Shown piece by piece: positions 52,532 through 62,005 of a stretch of DNA of 64,000 nt. The position numbers and the translations under genes are program-made. How positions within the stretch are numbered: position 1 is the first letter of the stretch; the number at the start of each line of letters is the position of its first letter. The DNA is from Fusobacteriaceae bacterium (GTDB taxonomy: Bacteria > Fusobacteriota > Fusobacteriia > Fusobacteriales > Fusobacteriaceae). The notes under the pieces were generated by a model, which was not told the origin of the DNA, ran no database searches, and saw nothing but the letters and a program-made list of their open reading frames with translations. Location: NCBI GenBank assembly GCA_900764925.1, contig CAAFPW010000041.1, positions 1 to 64,000 of the forward strand. Reading direction: 5' to 3'.

Positions 52532-54406
52532 ATGGGGCAAGAAAATATAGGTTGGAACTTTCCTAATAGTAATCATGGAAAAGTTTCTGGAATAAGTGAA
52601 GCTGGAATAGAAACATTTAAGGGTAGCTTATACAGCTCTTTGGCTAGAGAGATTTGTCAAAATTCATTAGATGCTAGTTTAGATAATTCTAAACCTGTAA
52701 TAGTAGAATTTGATTTAAAAGAGTTTAATCTAAAACAAGATGAAAGAATAAGTAAGCTAGAAAATATATTCGAAAAATGTAGAGAATATTGGACAGATAA
52801 AAAGACTTTAACTTTTATAAATAAAGCTATTAAAGTTTTACAGGAAGAAAAAATAAGAGTTCTAAGAATAAGTGATTTTAATACAACAGGATTAACAGGC
52901 TCAGATAAAATTAGAAACTCTTGTTGGCAAAATTTAGTAAAAGCTTCTGGGGTATCAGATAAAGGAGGGGCTTCTGGTGGAAGTTTTGGAATAGGAAAAT
53001 CTGCTCCCTTTGCTTGTTCTAATTTAAGAACCATATTTTATAGCACTCTTGATATTGAGAATATTAGAGCTTTTCAAGGGGTAGCAAATATTGTATCTTT
53101 TTACAAAGATGACAATTTACCAAGGGAAAAAAGAGATTGGACACAGGGAACAGGATATTATGGAAATATAGAAGATAATTCCCCAATTAGAGAAATTCAG
53201 TCATTTGGAAATTATGTTAGAAAAACTTCTGGAACTGATGTATTTGTAATCGGCTTTATGGAAGATGATAGTTGGAAAGATGAAATAGTAAAAGCTGTTT
53301 TAGAAGGATATTTGATTAGTATTCTAAGAGGAAATTTAATAGTTAAAGTTGATGAGATAGAAATAAATAGTAAAACTTTAGACTTATTAATTGAAAAATA
53401 TAAGGAAGACATAAGTTTAACCTATAATTATTATCAAGTTTTAACTTCTAATATAGTTCCAATAGAATATGATTTTGAAGATTTAGGAAAGTTAAGCTTC
53501 TATTTAGATATTAAAAAAGATTTAAAAAGGTCTATCTTAATGGCTAGAAGTAATGGAATGAAAATCTTTGATAAAAAAGGAATATCATCTGTTATTCAAT
53601 TTGCTGGAGTCTGTATTTTAGAAGATGAAAAAATCAATTCATATTTTAGAGAGATGGAAACTCCTCAACATAATAACTGGGAACCAGATAGACATTCTAA
53701 TCCTAAAGAAGCTAAAAAGAAAAGAACTGCATTGTACAAATATTTAAAAGATACTATTTTTAATAAAGCAAGTGAAACTATAACTGATGAAGTTGATGCT
53801 GTTGGAGTGGGAGAGTTTATTCCAGATTCAGAAGATATAGATATTAAAAATTCTGAAAATACAAAAGAATCTATTTCAAATGAGATTAAAACTATCTCTT
53901 TGGAAAAAGTGAAAACATACAAAAGTACAGGAAGTTCTTCAAAAAAAGGAAATTATTTTGATGAAATAGACGAATTTGGAAGCTTAACTGATGATGAAAT
54001 TTTAGAAGGATTTCAACCACAAAAAAATAATAGCTCTACTAGTTCATTTAATTCTAAAAATAGTGGTGGAAAATCTGGAGAAGGAAATGATATAGTTAAT
54101 GAAAAAATTATAGTTAATCCTTTAAAAATGAGGTTAGTAGCCTCTAATAGTATTAATAAACTAAATTTTGTAGTTGATAGAGATATAGATGAAGCAATTA
54201 TAGAATTAAAAATAGCTGGAGAAGATAGAACTACCATTCCGAAAATTGATGAAGCTTTTGATAATGATAGAAATCTTTTAGTTACATCTGAAAATAAAGT
54301 ATTTTTTAATAACATTAAAGAAAAACAAAATAATTCTATATTATTTACTCTAAAAGAGAAAGAAAATTACTGTATGGAGGTATTAATATATGGAAATAAA
54401 AAATAG
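52532..54406 (+). CDS. GHKL (gyrase/Hsp90/MutL-type) ATPase of the island
   Basis: This 624-residue protein has a GHKL fold: the N-box region LAREICQNSLDAS near residue 40, IRVLRISDFNTTGL (the G1-type D-x-N/G box) near 115, and a Gly-rich lid (GASGGSFGIGKSAPFA) near 150. Residues 440-520 are low-complexity Ser/Asn-rich, and the C-terminus is beta-rich. GHKL ATPases appear in several defence systems. ATG 52532 follows GGAGGAAAG. A 154-base AT-rich gap with no other recognisable feature separates it from the kinase gene. Confidence 0.8.
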   Translation: MGQENIGWNFPNSNHGKVSGISEAGIETFKGSLYSSLAREICQNSLDASLDNSKPVIVEFDLKEFNLKQDERISKLENIFEKCREYWTDKKTLTFINKAIKVLQEEKIRVLRISDFNTTGLTGSDKIRNSCWQNLVKASGVSDKGGASGGSFGIGKSAPFACSNLRTIFYSTLDIENIRAFQGVANIVSFYKDDNLPREKRDWTQGTGYYGNIEDNSPIREIQSFGNYVRKTSGTDVFVIGFMEDDSWKDEIVKAVLEGYLISILRGNLIVKVDEIEINSKTLDLLIEKYKEDISLTYNYYQVLTSNIVPIEYDFEDLGKLSFYLDIKKDLKRSILMARSNGMKIFDKKGISSVIQFAGVCILEDEKINSYFREMETPQHNNWEPDRHSNPKEAKKKRTALYKYLKDTIFNKASETITDEVDAVGVGEFIPDSEDIDIKNSENTKESISNEIKTISLEKVKTYKSTGSSSKKGNYFDEIDEFGSLTDDEILEGFQPQKNNSSTSSFNSKNSGGKSGEGNDIVNEKIIVNPLKMRLVASNSINKLNFVVDRDIDEAIIELKIAGEDRTTIPKIDEAFDNDRNLLVTSENKVFFNNIKEKQNNSILFTLKEKENYCMEVLIYGNKK

Positions 54407-55262
54407 ATTATATCCTCATCCAGTACTTAGAGAAAATAATGATGACTATATCAATTCAAGTTTTGAAATGGATTTAGCTTATGAAAGAGATATAAAAAGA
54501 CTAAAGTTGAATATAAATTTTAAATTGAATAATAAAACTTTAGAAAAAATGCTATTAGATGAAAAAGTTCAATATGTAGTTCATATTGAGTGTCCAAAAA
54601 CTTCTTATAGAAAAATAATTGCTACAACAGAGAAAAAGTTATTAGAAAATTTAAAAGATGAGAATATTTTAGGAAAAATTCAAGTTACCTCTTTTATTGT
54701 TGTAAAAGAAAATATATTAGACTATGAAAATGAAAATTTTAACTCTGATTATTTTGGAATGAAATTTAATTTAGAAAAAGGAACTATTTTAGCAATAGGA
54801 GATTCTTATAAAATAGATGTAGACAAAGAGAAAGAATCCTTAGGTAACGTTCCTTCTATTTTTACTATTTGTAAAAAGATGACGACAGATGAGACTGGAA
54901 TAAATATAGAATATAATATGAATAAAATAAGAATTGATTTAAATATTTCTGATTATGAAAGATATACTCAACTAGTATCTTCTAGTAATCAATTTATTGA
55001 TATTATAAATTGTTCTTTAATTTTTCCTACTTTAATATATGTTTTTGAAAAATTGAAAAACGAATTTGATGAGATTGAAGAAAATGATTATAGATGGTTT
55101 AAAGCTCTAAAAAATATTTTTGAAAAATATGGTTATAGATTTAATCAAGAGCTTTTTGAAAATGAAACTTCATTACAATTAGCTCAAAAAATTTTAGATT
55201 TTCCTTTTAGTAAATCATTAATTGCTTTACAATTTGGATTAGATGAAGGAGTAGAGGAATGA
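54390..55262 (+). CDS. Unknown defence-island protein
   Basis: This 290-residue protein is not recognised. The N-terminal half is beta-rich (FEMDLAYERDIKRLKLNINFKL) and the C-terminal half helical. There is no signal, membrane segment or catalytic motif. It overlaps the GHKL gene by 17 bases and the next gene by 4, so these three are translated as a unit and probably form a complex. Confidence 0.75.
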   Translation: MEIKNRLYPHPVLRENNDDYINSSFEMDLAYERDIKRLKLNINFKLNNKTLEKMLLDEKVQYVVHIECPKTSYRKIIATTEKKLLENLKDENILGKIQVTSFIVVKENILDYENENFNSDYFGMKFNLEKGTILAIGDSYKIDVDKEKESLGNVPSIFTICKKMTTDETGINIEYNMNKIRIDLNISDYERYTQLVSSSNQFIDIINCSLIFPTLIYVFEKLKNEFDEIEENDYRWFKALKNIFEKYGYRFNQELFENETSLQLAQKILDFPFSKSLIALQFGLDEGVEE

Positions 55263-55993
55263 AGTTATATTTTATGAAAGAAGATGCCTTAACATATTTC
55301 AAAAGCAATGTTGAAAATAATTTAAAGAATTATACTACAAAAGATAATAGTTGGATTTATTCTAAATATGATAATCCTTTTGAAGAATTTAAATTACAAG
55401 TACCAGATTTTAATTTAGATATGAGTTCTGACAAACCAGAAGCAACTGATTATAACAACGTAAAAATTATGTATAATCACTTAAAAAATATAAGTGATAG
55501 TCAAGCTACAGATGAAAGATTTTGGGTTGGATTATCTCATACAATTTTTTGGGAATTTTTAAATTATAGATGTAAAATAAATAATTCAGAAGTACAAAAA
55601 GAAAAAATATTAAATAACTATTTTTTTAAGCAAGCACAAAAAAGAAGTTTAATTGTAAATCCTCTTTCAAGATTATGGTGGATAGGAAGATTGATATATG
55701 ATGAAAATAATGAAAATCCATATTATGCACTGGAACATTTAAAAACAGATTTTTCAACAAGAGTTTTAATTTTATTTTCTAGTAATTATACTAATAATCC
55801 TAAAATAGCAAGGGCTGTATTAGTAGCTTTAAATGAATTAGAACAAGAATATGGTAGACTAAGTAGAAAGCAATTTTCAGCTATTGTAAAATATGTAAAT
55901 ATGATAGGTGGAGTAATAATTTTAGATTTTTTATCTCAGGAGGAGTTAAAAGAAAAAATAAAAAAATATTATAAAGAAAAATTTGTTTTATAA
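55259..55993 (+). CDS. DUF6339-like protein
   Basis: This 244-residue protein resembles the uncharacterised DUF6339 family (NPLSRLWWIGRLIYD and DERFWVGLSHTIFWEFL segments), by recollection of the family. It has conserved Trp and Arg residues and no membrane segments. ATG overlaps the preceding stop by 4 bases. It is the last gene of the island and is followed by a folded terminator. Confidence 0.7.
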   Translation: MKLYFMKEDALTYFKSNVENNLKNYTTKDNSWIYSKYDNPFEEFKLQVPDFNLDMSSDKPEATDYNNVKIMYNHLKNISDSQATDERFWVGLSHTIFWEFLNYRCKINNSEVQKEKILNNYFFKQAQKRSLIVNPLSRLWWIGRLIYDENNENPYYALEHLKTDFSTRVLILFSSNYTNNPKIARAVLVALNELEQEYGRLSRKQFSAIVKYVNMIGGVIILDFLSQEELKEKIKKYYKEKFVL

Positions 55994-56037
55994 TAAAATT
56001 TATGATATAATTTTTCTACAAATAAATAATTAGATCA

Positions 56038-56099
56038 GTACCCCTATGCCATTGGGCATATCGCTTTAATTATAAAGTGGTAACATAGGGGTCTTTTTA
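56038..56099 (+). terminator. Terminator with multibranched fold at the island end
   Basis: ACCCCTATG and CATAGGGGT close the structure, followed by CTTTTTATT on the plus strand. Inside, TGCC-ATTG-GGCA and CGCTTTA-ATTA-TAAAGTG can form two further hairpins, giving a three-way junction instead of a plain hairpin. Confidence 0.7.
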
Positions 56100-57212
56100 T
56101 TCATTTAAGATAAATATAGAGAAAATTTTACCCAAAAGCAAAACTCTCTCTTCAAAATCTCTCTCAAAGAAAGAATGAACCTCTTCATTAGGAATTTTTA
56201 AGCTATATTTCTCATAGGTTATCTCTTCCACAGGTGTCAGATATCCAGAATTAATTAATAGATACCAAATCTGTTCAGAACTTCTTAACTCATTAAAGTT
56301 AGAATAGATGTCGATTGTTTTTTCTATTTTCTCTCCTTGAAATAGTAAAGATAACTCTTTAAAGATAGATGTATTAGTTTCTTTTAATACCTTATTGATT
56401 AAAGTATTACTTAAAGTATTTACCCAATAGGGCATAATCTTCTTTCTATCTAAAAAATTTGTTATACTAAAGGGATTATATACCCTAGTTCCACCAAAAT
56501 TATATCCATTGTACCAAGTTTGTATCTCCTCAAGTCTATACTCTATTCCATACTCTTTTAAAGAATTTTCTACCTCTTCTTCTGTAAGTCCAAAGTATTG
56601 AGAAAAATTTTCATCTAAGATAGAGTTTACCTTTATATTATTGAGTCCAGAAAAAATATTCTCCTTAGATATTCTCATTATCCCTGTAAGTACAACTTTC
56701 TTTAATGATAAATTTCCCTTGAGTACACTTCCATATATACTTGTAAAAAAATTTTTTATCTCATCATAATACCCATACTCATAGGCAGAAATTATTGGTG
56801 TATCATACTCATCTATTAATAGGATTCCCTCTTGATTATAGTAGTTTTGTAGAAATTCACATAAATTTAATAGTGAAAAACTTAAATTACTATTATTTTT
56901 CATCAACCAAATATTATCAAAATCTATTAAGCTGCTTGGATTTAAACTTTCTCTTATATAACTAAAATTATTATAAAGTTTTTTTATAAGATTTTCTATT
57001 TTTATAAACATTTTTTCAGCAGTATTCTCTTTAATATCCTTAAAAGAGATAGAAATGACAGGATATTTTCCTCCCTCTTCAAAGACAGAAGAGTTTTCTA
57101 TATATAACCCATTAAATAGTTTTCTATTCTCATCTCTATTATCTATATCATAGAAATATTTTAACATAGACATATTTAAAGTTTTTCCAAATCTTCTTGG
57201 TCTTGTTATCAA
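56097..57212 (-). pseudogene. Remnant of a predicted AAA-ATPase / DUF1703-type gene
   Basis: The frame starts inside the domain at ITRPRRFGKTLNMSMLKYF, the P-loop region that normally follows 35-45 further residues, and its TTG has no ribosome site. The middle is intact (LLIDEYDTPII, FGLTEEEV, WYNGY-NFG, YNPFSI). The C-terminus ends soon after IPNEEVHSFFE, lacking the PD-(D/E)XK-like domain. Both ends are therefore missing. It lies between the island terminator and the carB terminator. Confidence 0.75.
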
Positions 57213-57216
57213 AAGA

Positions 57217-57254
57217 AAAACTCAAGAATAACTTTCATTATCCTTGAGTTTTTT
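57217..57254. terminator. Terminator after carB
   Basis: AACTCAAG pairs with CTTGAGTT, with an inner ATAA/TTAT extension, and T runs lie on both sides. It ends the carAB transcript and abuts the truncated ATPase remnant. Confidence 0.8.
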
Positions 57255-57268
57255 ATTATTTCAAATTA

Positions 57269-60200
57269 TTAGATTTTGCTTACATCAAATACATCTAATT
57301 TGCTCTCATCAATATGGCTATCTTGCATTCTTAAGATTGCGTTGATAGTATCTAATGAAGTAAGTACATCTACACCATACTCGATAGCTGTTCTTCTCAT
57401 TTTGAATCCATCTCTTTGAGCGTCGTTAGCTTTAGTTGGAGTATTGATTAATAGGTCAACCTCTCTATTTTTTAACACGTCATTGATGTTTGGTGATTCC
57501 TCTCCTATTCTATTTACAAGAGTAGACTCAACACCATTTTCAACTAGGAATTTTTGAGTTCCCTTAGTTGCATATAGAGTAGATCCATGTCTTACTAAGC
57601 TCTTAGCTATTGGTAAGAACTCCTCTTTATCCTTATCTCTGATAGTTACTAAGATTTTTCTATCTTGAATTAGGTGAACTCTCTTAGCTCCTAATAATCC
57701 TTTGAAGATTGCCTCATCTACGTTATTTCCTACTCCTAATACCTCTCCTGTTGATCTCATTTCTGGTCCTAATGATACCTCAACACTTGATAATTTTTCA
57801 GTAGAGAATACTGGAACTTTTACAGCTACTACATTTGGTTTTTTGTAGATTCCTGTTCCATATCCTAAATCTTTTAATTTCTCTCCTAAAGCAACTCTTG
57901 TAGCTATTTCAATAGCAGGTACTCCAGAAACTTTAGAGATATATGGAACTGTTCTTGAAGATCTTGGGTTTACTTCAATTACATATAGTTTATTTTGGAA
58001 AGCGATAAATTGAATATTCATCATTCCTTTTACTTCAAGAGCTTTAGCCATTTTCTTAGTTATCTCTAATAGCTCCTCTTCTGTTCCTTCATATAGGTTT
58101 TGTTGAGGGTAGATAGTTATAGAGTCTCCAGAGTGAACTCCAGCTCTTTCTAAGTGCTCCATTACTCCAGGGATCAATACATCTTCACCATCACAGATAG
58201 CGTCTACTTCTAATTCAATTCCATTTAAGTATTTATCTATTAATACTGGGTTAGCAGAATCTCTTTCAAATGATGCTTCTAAGTATTTTACTAAGTTATA
58301 CTCATCATGACAGATTTCCATTCCTTGTCCTCCAAGTACATATGAAGGTCTTACAAGTACTGGGTATCCTATCTCGTTAGCTATCTCTATTCCATGAGCT
58401 ACATCCCAAACTCCTCTTCCTTTTGGTCTGTTGATGTTTAACTCTTCCATCATCTCTTCAAATCTTTCTCTATCTTCTGCTTCGTCTATCTTATCAGCAC
58501 TTGTTCCGATGATTTTTATTCCTCTATCACTTAAATCATTAGCAAGTTTTATAGCTGTTTGTCCTCCGAACTGTAAGATTACTCCTTCTGGTTTCTCTTT
58601 TTCTAAGATAGCCATGATATCCTCAGTTACTAATGGCTCAAAGTATAGTTTGTCAGCAGTAGAGAAGTCTGTTGAAACTGTCTCTGGGTTGTTATTGATA
58701 ATTATGCTCTCAATTCCTAATTTCTTTAAAGTTTTTACAGCGTGAACTGTACAGTAGTCAAACTCTATTCCTTGTCCAATTCTGATTGGTCCTGAACCTA
58801 TAACTACTATTTTTCTCTTATCGCTTACTACTACCTCATCAAATTGGTCATAAGTTGAGTAGAAGTAAGATGAGTCAGCTGCAAACTCTCCTGCACAAGT
58901 ATCAACCATTTTATATGTAGGTATTATATTGTAAGCTTTTCTTTTTCTTTCGATATCTCTTTCAGAAATTCCCATTAAGTTAGCAATTCCCTTATCTGAG
59001 AATCCTTTCTTCTTAAGATTTCTTAAGTAGTGCTCATCTAAATCTTTGAATTTCATTTTCTTTAATAGTTCTTCTTGTTTAACTATCCATTCGATTTTTT
59101 CCATAAAGAACTTGTCTATACCTGTAAGTTTTTGTAACTTCTCTTTGATATATCCTCTTCTTAACATCTCAGCTACTACGAAGATTCTCTCATCATCTGG
59201 TTTTACAACAGCAGCTTTTAACTCTTCTATTGTCATCTTCTTAACTACTGGATGTTCAAAGCTAAATCTTCCGATTTCTAATGAACGTAATCCCTTTTGG
59301 AAAGCAGCTTCAAAGTTATTTCCGATAGCCATAACCTCTCCAGTTGCCATCATCTTAGTTCCTAGTTTTTTGTTAGCCTTTTTAAATTTATCAAATGGCC
59401 ACTTAGGAATTTTTACTACTATATAGTCAAGTGCTGGTTCAAAACAAGCAAATGTTTTTCCAGTAACTTCATTTTTTACCTCATCTAATAGATATCCTAA
59501 TGATAATCTAGTAGCAACTCTTGCTATTGGATATCCAGTTGCTTTAGAAGCTAGAGCAGATGAACGTGATACTCTTGGGTTGATCTCGATTATAGCATAC
59601 TCAAATGATTTTGGATGAAGAGCGAACTGTACGTTACATCCTCCAACTACTCCAATCTCATTTACTATTTTTAGAGCTGAAGTTCTTAACATTTGATACT
59701 CTCTATCTGAAAGTGTTTGAGATGGAGCAACAACTATTGAGTCTCCTGTATGTATTCCAACTGGGTCGATGTTCTCCATGTTACATACTGTAATAGCGTT
59801 TCCATTAGCATCTCTTATTACTTCGTACTCTATCTCTTTCCATCCAAGGATTGATTTTTCAATTAGAACTTGTCCAACTCTTGATAGTGCTAAACCTTTT
59901 GAAAGGATATCTTCTAACTCTACATCGTTGTTAGCAAATCCTCCACCTGTTCCTCCAAGTGTGTATGCTGGTCTTACAACAACAGGGTATCCTATCTCAT
60001 TAGCTACTTTGAATCCCTCTTCTAAGCTTTCAACAATTTTACTTTTAATGATTGGTTCTCCAATCTTTTCCATAGCTTCTCTGAAAAGCTCTCTGTCCTC
60101 TCCTCTTTTGATTGACTCAATAGGAGTTCCTATTACTTTTACATTGTATTTATCTAAGATACCTTTCTCAGCTAATTCAACTGCCATGTTAAGAGCTGTT

Positions 60201-60475
60201 TGTCCTCCCATTCCAGCAAGGATTGAGTCAGGTCTCTCTTTAGCTATAACCTTTTCAACAAACTCTACTGTGATTGGCTCTATATATATTCTGTCAGCTA
60301 CTGCTTTATCTGTCATTATTGTCGCTGGGTTAGAGTTGATTAATACAACTTCTATTCCCTCTTTTTTTAATGTTTCACAAGCTTGTGTTCCTGAGTAGTC
60401 AAACTCTGCTGCTTGTCCTATGATTATTGGTCCTGAACCTATAACAAGTGTTTTCTTTATAGATTTATCTAACAT
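57269..60475 (-). CDS. carB: Carbamoyl-phosphate synthase large subunit
   Basis: CarB makes carbamoyl phosphate from bicarbonate, ammonia and two ATP for arginine and pyrimidine synthesis. The 1068-residue protein has the two tandem ATP-grasp halves (GSGPIIIGQAAEFDYSGTQAC near residue 13 and GSGPIRIGQGIEFDYC near 555) and a C-terminal regulatory domain (about 930-1068, MGS-like). It is full length. GGGAGG precedes ATG. It lies downstream of carA with a gap of 50 bases. Confidence 0.98.
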   Translation of the reverse strand: MLDKSIKKTLVIGSGPIIIGQAAEFDYSGTQACETLKKEGIEVVLINSNPATIMTDKAVADRIYIEPITVEFVEKVIAKERPDSILAGMGGQTALNMAVELAEKGILDKYNVKVIGTPIESIKRGEDRELFREAMEKIGEPIIKSKIVESLEEGFKVANEIGYPVVVRPAYTLGGTGGGFANNDVELEDILSKGLALSRVGQVLIEKSILGWKEIEYEVIRDANGNAITVCNMENIDPVGIHTGDSIVVAPSQTLSDREYQMLRTSALKIVNEIGVVGGCNVQFALHPKSFEYAIIEINPRVSRSSALASKATGYPIARVATRLSLGYLLDEVKNEVTGKTFACFEPALDYIVVKIPKWPFDKFKKANKKLGTKMMATGEVMAIGNNFEAAFQKGLRSLEIGRFSFEHPVVKKMTIEELKAAVVKPDDERIFVVAEMLRRGYIKEKLQKLTGIDKFFMEKIEWIVKQEELLKKMKFKDLDEHYLRNLKKKGFSDKGIANLMGISERDIERKRKAYNIIPTYKMVDTCAGEFAADSSYFYSTYDQFDEVVVSDKRKIVVIGSGPIRIGQGIEFDYCTVHAVKTLKKLGIESIIINNNPETVSTDFSTADKLYFEPLVTEDIMAILEKEKPEGVILQFGGQTAIKLANDLSDRGIKIIGTSADKIDEAEDRERFEEMMEELNINRPKGRGVWDVAHGIEIANEIGYPVLVRPSYVLGGQGMEICHDEYNLVKYLEASFERDSANPVLIDKYLNGIELEVDAICDGEDVLIPGVMEHLERAGVHSGDSITIYPQQNLYEGTEEELLEITKKMAKALEVKGMMNIQFIAFQNKLYVIEVNPRSSRTVPYISKVSGVPAIEIATRVALGEKLKDLGYGTGIYKKPNVVAVKVPVFSTEKLSSVEVSLGPEMRSTGEVLGVGNNVDEAIFKGLLGAKRVHLIQDRKILVTIRDKDKEEFLPIAKSLVRHGSTLYATKGTQKFLVENGVESTLVNRIGEESPNINDVLKNREVDLLINTPTKANDAQRDGFKMRRTAIEYGVDVLTSLDTINAILRMQDSHIDESKLDVFDVSKI

Positions 60476-60525
60476 TTATTATCCTCCCGAAAATTTTCCT
60501 TATTACACTCTATAATTCTTAATAT

Positions 60526-61581
60526 TTATTTCCCTTCGATTACATCTAAGAAATCATCAAATAGATAATCAGAATCTGCTGGTCCTGGCCATGCCTCTGG
60601 ATGGTATTGCACACACATAATTCTTAAATCTTTACTTCTCATTCCTTCGATAGAATTATCATTTAAGTTGATATGAGTTACTTCCATAGCCTCTGGTACG
60701 TTATTTACTACATATCCGTGGTTTTGTGAAGTTATAAATATTTTATTCTTAGTTAAATCTTTAACTGGGTGGTTACATCCTCTGTGTCCATATTTTAATT
60801 TAGTTGTTGTTCCACCTAATGCCCAAGCTAGCAGTTGGTGTCCTAAACAGATAGCTACTATTGGAAGTTTTCCTACCATCTTTTTAATCTCTTCAATTAC
60901 TCCTGTTAAATCAGCTGGGTCTCCAGGTCCATTAGATAGGAATAATCCATCTAAATCATATTTTAATATCTCTTCAGCAGTTGTATTCCATGGGAAAACT
61001 ACTAGATGGCAACCTCTTTCTGAGAAACTTCTTAAGATATTTCTCTTTATTCCAAAGTCCATTACTCCAATCTTTTTTCCCTCTCCAGGAATTTCATAAA
61101 TCTCTTTTGTACTTACTTGACTTACAGCTTCTTTGTTACTATATCCATTAAAACGCTCCCAAATCTCTTTTTCAGTAAGATCGTCAGCTGTGATTATAGC
61201 TCTCATAGCTCCCTCTTCTCTGATAATCTTTGTAAGCTCTCTTGTATCTACTCCTTTAAAAGCCACTACATTGTTTTGTCTTAAAAAACCATCTAATGTC
61301 ATCTCGCATCTGAAATTATTAGGAAGTTTTGCATCTTCTTTAATTACAAACCCTTTCATATGAATCTTGTCAGATTCCATGTCCTCTAAGTTAATTCCAT
61401 AGTTTCCTATCATAGGGTATGTCATTACTACGATTTGCCCACAGTATGAAGGGTCAGTTAAAAGCTCTTGGTATCCTGTCATTCCAGTATTAAATACTAG
61501 TTCACCAACTGTTTCTCCTAACTCTCCAAAAATTTTTCCTTCAAAACTCATACCATTTTCAAGAATAAGTTTTCCTTTCAC
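60526..61581 (-). CDS. carA: Carbamoyl-phosphate synthase small subunit
   Basis: CarA is the glutamine amidotransferase that feeds ammonia to CarB. The 351-residue protein has the N-terminal CPSase domain (TGMTGYQELLTDPSYCGQIV) and a class I glutaminase with SNGPGDP, the nucleophile in AICLGHQLLAWALGG, and QYHPEAWPGP (the H-x-E of the triad). The start is GTG 61581, with AGGAGGTCAAA upstream. A leader peptide and attenuator lie upstream. Confidence 0.97.
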   Translation of the reverse strand: MKGKLILENGMSFEGKIFGELGETVGELVFNTGMTGYQELLTDPSYCGQIVVMTYPMIGNYGINLEDMESDKIHMKGFVIKEDAKLPNNFRCEMTLDGFLRQNNVVAFKGVDTRELTKIIREEGAMRAIITADDLTEKEIWERFNGYSNKEAVSQVSTKEIYEIPGEGKKIGVMDFGIKRNILRSFSERGCHLVVFPWNTTAEEILKYDLDGLFLSNGPGDPADLTGVIEEIKKMVGKLPIVAICLGHQLLAWALGGTTTKLKYGHRGCNHPVKDLTKNKIFITSQNHGYVVNNVPEAMEVTHINLNDNSIEGMRSKDLRIMCVQYHPEAWPGPADSDYLFDDFLDVIEGK

Positions 61582-61620
61582 TTTGACCTCCTATATTTCT
61601 CAATAATAAAAATTTTTTCC

Positions 61621-61655
61621 CAAAAAAAATGATATAACATAAATGTCATATCATT
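61621..61655 (-). terminator. Attenuator terminator in the carAB leader
   Basis: On the minus strand a 12-bp stem (AATGATATGACA / TGTTATATCATT with one G-U) is followed by eight T, 40 bases before carA. The left arm contains the TGA stop of the leader ORF, so a ribosome finishing the leader would block the hairpin. Confidence 0.82.
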
Positions 61656-61771
61656 CTAATAATAAAATTAATAAATTTTAAAATAAATATATCTTTAAAA
61701 GAAAAATTAAAAGAAATATCAACAGGAAAAATATTATTTTTTATATTTTTTATATAAAATATACTCTTCAT
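61646..61771 (-). CDS. U-rich leader peptide of carAB (PyrL-like role)
   Basis: ATG 61771 has GGAGGATAAAAC upstream and opens a 41-codon ORF ending TGA inside the attenuator hairpin. The product (begins MKSIFYIKNIKNNIF, ends FIIRMI) is rich in Phe, Ile and Asn because the RNA is full of U and A runs. E. coli pyrBI uses a 44-residue leader with U-rich RNA to sense UTP by pausing; this has the same layout. The peptide sequence itself need not matter. Confidence 0.7.
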   Translation of the reverse strand: MKSIFYIKNIKNNIFPVDISFNFSFKDIFILKFINFIIRMI

Positions 61772-61812
61772 GTTTTATCCTCCAATTTGAATCTTTTTTT
61801 TTACTAAAAGTA

Positions 61813-61841
61813 ATTATATCTATTTTTTTAAATTCTGTCAA
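61813..61841 (-). promoter_or_regulatory. Consensus promoter of carAB
   Basis: On the minus strand TTGACA (61841-61836) and TATAAT (61818-61813) are separated by exactly 17 bases, a perfect housekeeping promoter, about 40 bases before the leader ORF. A strong promoter ahead of an attenuator is the expected arrangement. Confidence 0.85.
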
Positions 61842-61954
61842 TAGTTTTTTCCAAAGTTTTTCGAAAAAATTTTACTACTTCTTATCTAATCTAATTATAC
61901 CATATTTTTTAATATTTTTTCTAAACTTTCCTAAAATTTTTCTCTTTTTACCTC

Positions 61955-61983
61955 TTGACTATTCCTATTTTATGTGCTAATAA
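61955..61983 (+). promoter_or_regulatory. Promoter of the GrdX-like gene
   Basis: TTGACT (61955-61960) and TAATAA (61978-61983) are 17 bases apart on the plus strand, 22 bases before ATG 62006. It is divergent from the carAB promoter. The rest of the 61842-61954 spacer shows only AT-rich sequence. Confidence 0.65.
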
Positions 61984-62005
61984 AATATCGGGAGGTTGAG
62001 TTCTT

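Noticed and set aside
42123..56100. Integrase, transposase, att repeats or a tRNA target for the defence-type island
   Set aside because: I looked for these on both sides and saw none; only the truncated ATPase remnant suggests past rearrangement.
59769..60398. 209-residue plus-strand ORF across carB
   Set aside because: It is antisense to the conserved CarB frame, has no ribosome site and shows a low-complexity Ser/Ile-rich translation.
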